Shown here: positions 1-4,887 of the stretch, in pieces
Position numbering within the stretch: position 1 is the stretch's first letter
Layout: the number at the start of each line of letters is the position of its first letter
DNA from: Gemmatimonadota bacterium
GTDB lineage: Bacteria; ARS69
Assembly: GCA_021604925.1 (NCBI GenBank)
Contig: BQJX01000078.1
Span: 1 to 8,943 of the forward strand
Length of the DNA: 8,943 nt
Reading direction: 5' to 3'
Translations under genes and position numbers: made by a program
The notes under the pieces: generated by a model
Databases searched by the model: none
Told to the model about the DNA's origin: nothing
The model's input: only the letters and a program-made list of their open reading frames with translations

Positions 1-672
1 GACGCGGTCGCCCAGGATCTGGCGGCCCTGTCTCCGGATCTGGTCGCGCTCCAGGAAGTGGAAAAGGACATCCCCCGCTCGCGAAGCCAGGACCAGGCGG
101 GACACCTGGGCCGGGCCCTGGATATGGAGTGGTCGTTCGCCGGTTCATTCTCCGTGGACGAGGGGGAGCACGGCATTGCGGTGCTCTCGCGCTTCCCGAT
201 TCTCGACGCCACGATCCTGGAACTGCCGCAGAGCAGCGGCCGCTGGCCCCGCGTGGCGTTGGAGGTCCTGGTAGACGGTCCCCACGGCCCGATCCGGTTC
301 GTGGCGGTCCACTTGGCGCGGCCCTGGGGCTGGCCGCTCTCCAACACGCGGGCCCGACTTCAGCAGATCGACACGCTGCTGGATTCCCTGGAAGCGGGAC
401 CGCCGGCGCCCACGATCGTGGCCGGGGACTTCAATTCGCTGCCGATTTCCGCCGAGGGGTGGAAAATGAGCCGGCACTTCGACCACGCCTGGCATCCGGC
501 GCGCGACGGGTGGGCCACATCGTTCCCGCTGGCGGCCATCGGCTGGCCGGCGGGCGCCGTGAAGATCGACCACGTATATCACGACAGCGACTGGCGATCC
601 CACGGCACCTGGGTCGCTCCCCAGGGTGCCAGCGATCACCGGCCCGTGCTGGCCGAGCTGTCGTTGAAGTAG
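1..672 (+). CDS. Endonuclease/exonuclease/phosphatase (EEP) family protein, 5'-truncated by the window edge
   Basis: The reading frame is open from base 1 to the TAG at 670-672 and gives 223 visible residues; the N-terminus lies outside the window. The fold is the metal-dependent DNase I/exonuclease III-like phosphodiesterase or phosphatase fold. Visible signatures, numbered from base 1, are the metal-binding Glu of LQEV (about E19), a GIAVLSRFPI strand typical of the family, the His of AVHL (about H104), GDFNS (D143, N145), KIDHVY (D190, H191) and the terminal SDHRPVL (D212, H213). Together these form a complete EEP active site apart from the missing N-terminal Asn region. The substrate cannot be told: EEP members cleave nucleic acids, phosphoinositides or sphingomyelin. 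The compact C-terminal half resembles small YafD/VanJ-like members. A GTG at base 58 could be mistaken for a start, but the conserved LQE motif lies upstream of it. The gene converges on the S1-like gene. Confidence 0.9.
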   Translation, partial: DAVAQDLAALSPDLVALQEVEKDIPRSRSQDQAGHLGRALDMEWSFAGSFSVDEGEHGIAVLSRFPILDATILELPQSSGRWPRVALEVLVDGPHGPIRFVAVHLARPWGWPLSNTRARLQQIDTLLDSLEAGPPAPTIVAGDFNSLPISAEGWKMSRHFDHAWHPARDGWATSFPLAAIGWPAGAVKIDHVYHDSDWRSHGTWVAPQGASDHRPVLAELSLK

Positions 673-688
673 CCGCCCCGGCGCTACT
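668..688. repeat. Short inverted repeat covering both convergent stop codons
   Basis: AGTAGC at 668-673 is the exact reverse complement of GCTACT at 683-688, with a 9-base GC-rich loop between them. The TAG stop of the EEP gene (670-672) and the TAG stop of the S1-like gene (684-686 on the - strand) each lie inside an arm. A transcript from either strand could fold into a 6-bp stem here. There is no T-run on either side, so this is not a convincing intrinsic terminator. Part of the symmetry simply follows from both genes ending in the same codons. Confidence 0.35.
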
Positions 689-2240
689 GGTCCATACGGG
701 ACTTGAGCCGCTCGAACGCTTCCTGCATGGACGTCATGCCGGTCACGCCTTCCGGGCTCGACTTGTGCTCCCGCGGTCCGGAGTCCCGGCTCGGGCGACG
801 ATCGTCGCGTCGCGGCCGCGCACCGCCCCGTCGCTCCGACGGATCCGGCATCTCGCCCGGCTCCATCAGCGACAACGAAATGCGGCGGGACTCGCGATCC
901 ACGGACAGGACCCACGGCTCCACTTCGTCGCCCACCTTGACCACATCGGCGGGCTGCCCCACGTGACCCTCGGCCAGCGTGGAGACGTGCGCCAGACCGT
1001 CCACACCCGGGGCGATCTCAAGGAACGCGCCGAACGGCGCCAGGCGAACCACCTTGGCCTTGATCTTCTGGCCGCTGGTGAGCCCGCTGGCCACGGCCTC
1101 CCACGGATCCTCCTGCAGATCCTTCAGCGACAACCCGATGCGCTCATCCTTGGTGCCGAGGTTCTCCACGCTGCGCACCTTGACTTCGATCTCCTGGCCC
1201 AACTGCAACGCCTTGGAGGGATCGGTCACGCGGCCATGGCTGATCTCGGACACGTGCAGGAGACCATCGATGCCGCCGAGATCCACAAACGCGCCGAACG
1301 GACGGATCCGGGCGACCACGCCCTTCACGACCTTCCCGACCTCCAACGTGGTCCGGAGCTCGGCGGAGTTCGACTTGGCCTCTTCTTCCAGAAGCACCCG
1401 ACGCGACAGCACCACGTTGCGGCCCTTCTCGTCGGCGGAGGCCACCTTGAACGTGAGCTTCTTGCCGACGAACACGGCCGGATCCTCCACGTAGTGACGA
1501 TCCACCTGCGAGAACGGGCAGAATCCGCGGACTCCCATGATGTGGACCACCAGGCCACCCTTGTTCACGCTGGTGACCTTGCCTTCGATGGGAACGCCCG
1601 TCCGCGCCGCTTCGATCAGCATGGGCAGGTTCTTGGGAACGGACCGTCCGGATCGAACGGAGATCTTGATTCCGCCCTTCACCGAGGTGATCGTGCCCTG
1701 AATCTCATCGCCCACCTTGCGCGTGAGCTTGCCCTCCGGGTCGCGGATCTCCTTGAGGTCCAGCGTGGCTTCCTCGCGGCCCCCGAAATCCACAAAGGCC
1801 GAGTCCTCTCCCAGCTTGACGATCTTGCCGTGGATCCGCGTGCCTGCCTTGGGCGTGGGAGCCGCGGCGGCGTCTCCCAGGAGCGACGCCATGGCCGCCG
1901 GGTCCGTGGGCTTCTCGTCCGCGGCTGCGGCGGCCGGCTTCTCGGCGGGACTCGCGTCCGCGGCTGTGTCAGCCGGCTTGTCGGCGGGACTCGCGTCCGC
2001 GGCGGCAGCAGCCGGCTTCTCCGCGGCCGGGACAGCCTCCGCCGCCACCGGCTCCTTCGGCTCGTGGGTGTCCTTGGCAGTGGTGTCCGTGGGAGCGGAA
2101 ACCTTGGCCGCCTCGGGTACGACGGCCGACTCGGCCCCCGAATCGGGGGAATCGGCGGTCGCTTCCGGCGCCGATGCTTCCGGCGCGCTGGGCGTGGTTT
2201 CGACGGACACGGCGGGATTCTCTTCGGGGACTCGTTCCAT
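684..2240 (-). CDS. S1-domain RNA-binding protein with four S1 repeats (ribosomal protein S1-like)
   Basis: The 518-residue protein has four OB-fold S1 domains at about residues 133-198, 217-281, 303-373 and 389-458. The third and fourth carry the classic PFGAF and G-(I/V)-DGL-x-HVS motifs; the first two are more diverged. This resembles the four-domain S1 proteins of Gram-positive bacteria more than the six-domain E. coli protein. The likely role is binding single-stranded RNA in the cytosol, either as ribosomal protein S1 or as a paralogue of it. Residues 1-130 are a low-complexity Ala/Pro/Glu/Asp-rich, probably disordered extension containing three 13-residue repeats. Residues 466-490 are Arg-rich, and the protein ends with a short predicted helix (MQEAFERLKSRM). 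The ATG at 2240 is preceded by GAGGAAG at a 7-nt spacing. No ribosomal or RNA-processing neighbours are visible, so an rpsA assignment is not certain. Confidence 0.93.
   Translation of the reverse strand: MERVPEENPAVSVETTPSAPEASAPEATADSPDSGAESAVVPEAAKVSAPTDTTAKDTHEPKEPVAAEAVPAAEKPAAAAADASPADKPADTAADASPAEKPAAAAADEKPTDPAAMASLLGDAAAAPTPKAGTRIHGKIVKLGEDSAFVDFGGREEATLDLKEIRDPEGKLTRKVGDEIQGTITSVKGGIKISVRSGRSVPKNLPMLIEAARTGVPIEGKVTSVNKGGLVVHIMGVRGFCPFSQVDRHYVEDPAVFVGKKLTFKVASADEKGRNVVLSRRVLLEEEAKSNSAELRTTLEVGKVVKGVVARIRPFGAFVDLGGIDGLLHVSEISHGRVTDPSKALQLGQEIEVKVRSVENLGTKDERIGLSLKDLQEDPWEAVASGLTSGQKIKAKVVRLAPFGAFLEIAPGVDGLAHVSTLAEGHVGQPADVVKVGDEVEPWVLSVDRESRRISLSLMEPGEMPDPSERRGGARPRRDDRRPSRDSGPREHKSSPEGVTGMTSMQEAFERLKSRMDQ
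1902..2018 (-). repeat. Three tandem 39-bp units encoding 13-residue repeats
   Basis: On the - strand the units lie at 2018-1980, 1979-1941 and 1940-1902. They encode residues 75-87, 88-100 and 101-113 of the S1-like protein: KPAAAAADASPAD, KPADTAADASPAE and KPAAAAADEKPTD. The first two units share a 23-base identical stretch (1942-1964 and 1981-2003). The identity at DNA level points to recent duplication by slippage or unequal crossing-over, which makes this a likely length-variable segment. The repeats lie in the disordered acidic N-terminal extension, outside all S1 domains. Confidence 0.85.
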
Positions 2241-2247
2241 GACAGGG

Positions 2248-2254
2248 CTTCCTC
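2248..2254 (-). promoter_or_regulatory. Ribosome binding site of the S1-like gene
   Basis: On the - strand the sequence reads GAGGAAG, seven bases before the ATG at 2240-2238. This match to the anti-Shine-Dalgarno sequence fixes the start codon. Confidence 0.7.
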
Positions 2255-2264
2255 GGTTCGACTC

Positions 2265-2290
2265 AGTTCAGTGCGAGTTCAGTTCAGTTC
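2265..2290. repeat. AGTTC/GAACT pentamer repeats in the S1-gene leader
   Basis: AGTTC occurs at 2265-2269 and then three times head to tail at 2276-2280, 2281-2285 and 2286-2290. On the transcribed - strand this reads as GAACT three times in tandem plus one further copy, 11 bp on. The block lies 25-50 bases upstream of the S1 start codon, so it falls in the 5' leader if transcription starts further up. It could be an operator, an RNA-binding element or simple slippage. Confidence 0.6.
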
Positions 2291-2334
2291 GGGAGATTCG
2301 ACCGGCTCCGGCACACCAGAGAAAGCCGAGCACC

Positions 2335-2362
2335 AATCTAGCGCTTTCCTGGCCTGGGGCAA
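2335..2362 (-). promoter_or_regulatory. Possible sigma-70-type promoter of the S1-like gene
   Basis: On the - strand, TTGCCC (2362-2357) and TAGATT (2340-2335) are separated by 16 bases. Each hexamer matches the sigma-70 consensus at four of six positions. Transcription would start near 2328 and give a leader of about 88 bases carrying the GAACT repeats. In a GC-rich genome such half-matches arise by chance, so this is tentative. Confidence 0.3.
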
Positions 2363-2473
2363 GGCGAGCCCGTGGAGCATACCACTTTCTGGCCCGGAAG
2401 CCCGCAACCTTCCTGGGAAGCTGGTACACTGCCCGGTCTTGGAAATGAACCCTGATTCCCGCTCTCGATCTCC

Positions 2474-2478
2474 GGAGG
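2474..2478 (+). promoter_or_regulatory. Ribosome binding site deciding a TTG start for thrH
   Basis: GGAGG at 2474-2478 lies six bases before TTG at 2485. No in-frame ATG or GTG exists between it and the conserved DLEG motif, so this site identifies the rare TTG start. Confidence 0.75.
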
Positions 2479-2484
2479 ACTCGA

Positions 2485-3123
2485 TTGGTCATTGTCACCG
2501 ACTTGGAAGGCGTTCTGATCCCTGAGGTCTGGGAAGAAGTGGCCCGGGTCACGGGTGTGTCGGAACTGGCCATGACCACTCACGATGAACCGGATTTCGG
2601 AAGGCTGATGGATCGCCGGGTGGAGCTGTTGTCGCAGCACGATCTGCGGCTCCCCGAGCTGTCCCGCATCGCCGGCGACGTGCTCCCCTACCCGGGCGCC
2701 ACGGAACTGCTGGCCTGGTACCGTACCAAGGCCCAGGTCATGATCGTGTCCGACACGTTCCACGAGTTCTCCGAGCAGATCGTGCAGCGGATGGGACCCT
2801 ACAATCTGTTCGCCAACACGTTCCGCGCGGACGAAGAAGGCCGGGTTCTCGGCTACCGGTTGCGGATCCGCGGACGGAAGGACAACGTGATCCGCTCGCT
2901 CAAGCAGATCGGGTTCCGCATCGTGGCGATCGGGGACGGCTACAACGACGAGCTGATGTTCCGCATGGCGGACCACCCCGTGCTCTTCAACGCCCCGGAC
3001 GATCTGGCCGCCCGCATCGAGAACGGAACGCGCGTGACCACGTACGAAGAGATCCGCCGCCTGATCATCGAAGTGCACAAGTTGCCGCCGCTGGCCTTGC
3101 AGTCCACGCCCGCGGAAGGCTGA
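2485..3123 (+). CDS. thrH: ThrH: phosphoserine phosphatase / phosphoserine-homoserine phosphotransferase
   Basis: The 212-residue protein belongs to the HAD superfamily and closely matches the ThrH subfamily known from Pseudomonas aeruginosa. Those enzymes hydrolyse O-phosphoserine to serine and can transfer the phosphate to homoserine, linking serine and threonine synthesis in the cytosol. Visible HAD motifs are motif I DLEGVL (nucleophile Asp6, with Glu8 replacing the usual second Asp, a ThrH hallmark), motif II VSDTF (Ser89), a likely motif III lysine near Lys132, and motif IV GDGYND (Asp151, Asp155). The PEVW and YRLR segments and the overall length also fit ThrH. The start is TTG, supported by GGAGG six bases upstream. 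The last twelve or so residues are a non-conserved tail. The gene heads a likely two-gene unit with ftcD, 57 bp downstream. Whether the phosphotransferase activity exists here cannot be read from sequence. Confidence 0.88.
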   Translation: MVIVTDLEGVLIPEVWEEVARVTGVSELAMTTHDEPDFGRLMDRRVELLSQHDLRLPELSRIAGDVLPYPGATELLAWYRTKAQVMIVSDTFHEFSEQIVQRMGPYNLFANTFRADEEGRVLGYRLRIRGRKDNVIRSLKQIGFRIVAIGDGYNDELMFRMADHPVLFNAPDDLAARIENGTRVTTYEEIRRLIIEVHKLPPLALQSTPAEG

Positions 3124-3165
3124 CGCCCACGCACGCCACTCCGCTTGCCGGCGCGGCGGGCCTCC

Positions 3166-3171
3166 AGGAGG
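3166..3171 (+). promoter_or_regulatory. Ribosome binding site of ftcD
   Basis: AGGAGG at 3166-3171 lies nine bases before ATG at 3181. It favours this start over an upstream in-frame alternative at 3145, whose extra residues are basic and not family-like. Confidence 0.75.
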
Positions 3172-3180
3172 GTTCCGCAA

Positions 3181-4878
3181 ATGCAGCAGATCGTCGAATG
3201 CGTTCCGAACTTCAGCGAGGGTCGGGACCAGGACAAGATCAGCGCGATCACGTCGCGAATCCGATCGGTTCCGGGAGTCACTCTCCTCGACGTGGATCCG
3301 GGCGCCGATACCAACCGCACCGTGGTGACCATGGTGGGCGCTCCGGACGATGTGCTGGAGGCCGCGTTCCGCGCCATCCAGGAAGCCGCCCGGGTGATCG
3401 ACATGCGTCAGCACCGAGGTGCCCACGCGCGTATGGGCGCCACCGACGTGTGTCCGTTCGTTCCGGTTCGCGGGCTGACCATGGACGATTGCGCCGAACT
3501 CGCGCGACGTCTCGGCAAGAGGGTCGGCGAGGAGCTGGAGATCCCCGTCTATCTCTACGAACACGCGGCGCGCAAGCCGGAGTGGAGAAACCTGGCCAAC
3601 GTGCGCGCCGGCGAGTACGAAGGTCTGGCGGCGCGCGACGGGCAGGCGGACTGGGCGCCGGACTTCGGACCGGCGCGATTCAATGCCGCTTCGGGGGCCA
3701 CCGCGATCGGCGCCCGCGAGTTCCTCATCGCGTACAACGTGAACCTCAACACACGGTCCAAGCCGCTCGCGCACGACATCGCCTTGGACATCCGGGAGCG
3801 GGGACGACGGATGCGCGACGCGGACGGCGTGGCGATCCGCGACGAGAGCGGCGGCTTTGCGATGCAGCCCGGACGGTTTCGCGAGTGCAAGGCGGTGGGT
3901 TGGTACATCCCCGAGTACGGGGCCGCCCAGATCTCGATCAACCTCACGAACTACCACATCACCTCCATGCAGGACGTGTTCGACGCGATCGAAGAGGGCG
4001 CGCACAGGCGCGGCCTGCGCGTGACCGGCAGCGAGATCGTGGGACTGGTCCCGCTCAAGGCGATCCGCGACGCGGGAATCCACTACCTCACCCGCCAGGG
4101 CCTCTCCGCCGGCGTGCCGGAAGCCGAGTTGATCCACACGGCCGTGCGCAGCCTCGGCCTGGATGATCTGGACGCCTTTGATCCGCGCGAGAAGATCATC
4201 GAGTATCGGCTGCGGCGGGACGGTATGCTCGCGGACCGCACGGTCGCGGACTTTGCGGACGAGCTGTCCAGCAGCAGTCCCGCGCCCGGCGGCGGCAGCG
4301 TGGCCTCGCTGCTGGGATCCCTCTCGGCCGCCCTCTCCGCCATGGTGGCCAGCCTCACCGTCGGCAAGAAGGGCTACGAGGAGCACGAGCAGTCCATGAA
4401 GGACGTGGGGCTGGAGGCGCAGTCGCTGAAGGACGCGTTCCGGGAGGACATCGACCGGGACACCGATTCGTTCAACGACCTGTACGCGGCCATGAAGATG
4501 AAGCGGAAGACGCCCCAGGAGATCGCGGCGCGTGATGCGGCCATGCTTGCCGCCACCAAGGCGGCCACGGAGATCCCCCTGGGAGTGCTGGAGAGAACCG
4601 TGCGCGCCGCGGAGCTGGCAGCCATCGTGGCGCGGGACGGAAACCGCAACTCGCTTTCCGACGCGGGCGTGGCGGCACTGGCCGCCCAGGGGTGCGCGGA
4701 GGGCGCGTACTACAACGTCCTGATCAATCTCGATGGCCTTCCCGATCCCGGCTGGGCGGCGAAGATCCGGGCGCGCGCCACCCAGGCGCTCGCGGAAGTG
4801 GGTTCCATCACGCGGAAGGTCGGAGACGACGTCCGGGGCGCGCTGGAACGCGCACTGGAGTCACCGCAGAACGCCTAG
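3181..4878 (+). CDS. ftcD: Fused glutamate formimidoyltransferase / formimidoyltetrahydrofolate cyclodeaminase
   Basis: This 565-residue bifunctional enzyme is the size of animal FTCD (541 residues in human). The N-terminal half (about 1-325) transfers the formimino group of N-formimino-L-glutamate to tetrahydrofolate. It begins with the typical VECVPNFSEGRD and has H82 in GAHARMGATDV, the same position as the catalytic His82 of mammalian FTCD. The C-terminal half (about 350-555) is the cyclodeaminase that releases ammonia to form 5,10-methenyl-THF. It shows the PAPGGGS folate-binding loop (367-373), the Asp-rich DRDTDSF segment (425-431) and the GAYYNVLINL motif. The pathway is histidine degradation through formiminoglutamate, feeding the one-carbon pool in the cytosol. 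The ATG is chosen from AGGAGG nine bases upstream. No other hut genes are present; the nearest partner is thrH. In mammals the fusion allows channelling of polyglutamylated folate; whether that holds here is inference. Confidence 0.95.
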   Translation: MQQIVECVPNFSEGRDQDKISAITSRIRSVPGVTLLDVDPGADTNRTVVTMVGAPDDVLEAAFRAIQEAARVIDMRQHRGAHARMGATDVCPFVPVRGLTMDDCAELARRLGKRVGEELEIPVYLYEHAARKPEWRNLANVRAGEYEGLAARDGQADWAPDFGPARFNAASGATAIGAREFLIAYNVNLNTRSKPLAHDIALDIRERGRRMRDADGVAIRDESGGFAMQPGRFRECKAVGWYIPEYGAAQISINLTNYHITSMQDVFDAIEEGAHRRGLRVTGSEIVGLVPLKAIRDAGIHYLTRQGLSAGVPEAELIHTAVRSLGLDDLDAFDPREKIIEYRLRRDGMLADRTVADFADELSSSSPAPGGGSVASLLGSLSAALSAMVASLTVGKKGYEEHEQSMKDVGLEAQSLKDAFREDIDRDTDSFNDLYAAMKMKRKTPQEIAARDAAMLAATKAATEIPLGVLERTVRAAELAAIVARDGNRNSLSDAGVAALAAQGCAEGAYYNVLINLDGLPDPGWAAKIRARATQALAEVGSITRKVGDDVRGALERALESPQNA

Positions 4879-4887
4879 CGGCAGGGC

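Larger units (their letters stand above)
2241..2484. other. Divergent intergenic region between the S1-like gene and thrH
   Basis: This 244-bp stretch is the longest non-coding space in the window and separates two divergently transcribed genes, so it should hold promoters for both. It contains the pentamer repeats and ribosome binding site of the S1-like gene, a possible S1 promoter, and the thrH ribosome binding site. Toward thrH there is only a weak extended -10-like element (TGG followed by TACACT, 2422-2430) without a recognisable -35. I found no tRNA, riboswitch or terminator in it. Confidence 0.6.

Noticed and set aside
2422..2430. TGG plus TACACT as an extended -10 promoter for thrH
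   Set aside because: No -35-like hexamer lies at the right distance, so it is mentioned only within the intergenic region entry.
129..2525. A 798-codon open frame on the + strand, overlapping the EEP gene and lying antisense to the whole S1-like gene
   Set aside because: Its translation is rich in Arg, His, Gly and Ala with no domain, while the other frames hold clear S1 and EEP motifs. Long antisense frames are expected in GC-rich genes with strong third-position bias.
2445..2525. A 26-codon open frame with ATG at 2445 overlapping the thrH start, considered as a leader peptide
   Set aside because: It has no good ribosome binding site, no run of regulatory codons, and no attenuator-like hairpin follows. 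The thrH start is better explained by GGAGG and TTG.
3124..3180. Possible terminator between thrH and ftcD
   Set aside because: Only a 4-bp GC hairpin (GCCG/CGGC at 3147-3157) is present, with no T-run. It is too weak to call.
2338..4386. A 682-codon open frame on the - strand, antisense to thrH and ftcD
   Set aside because: It spans two well-recognised genes and their spacer, which a real gene would not do. It has no recognisable domain and is explained by codon bias.
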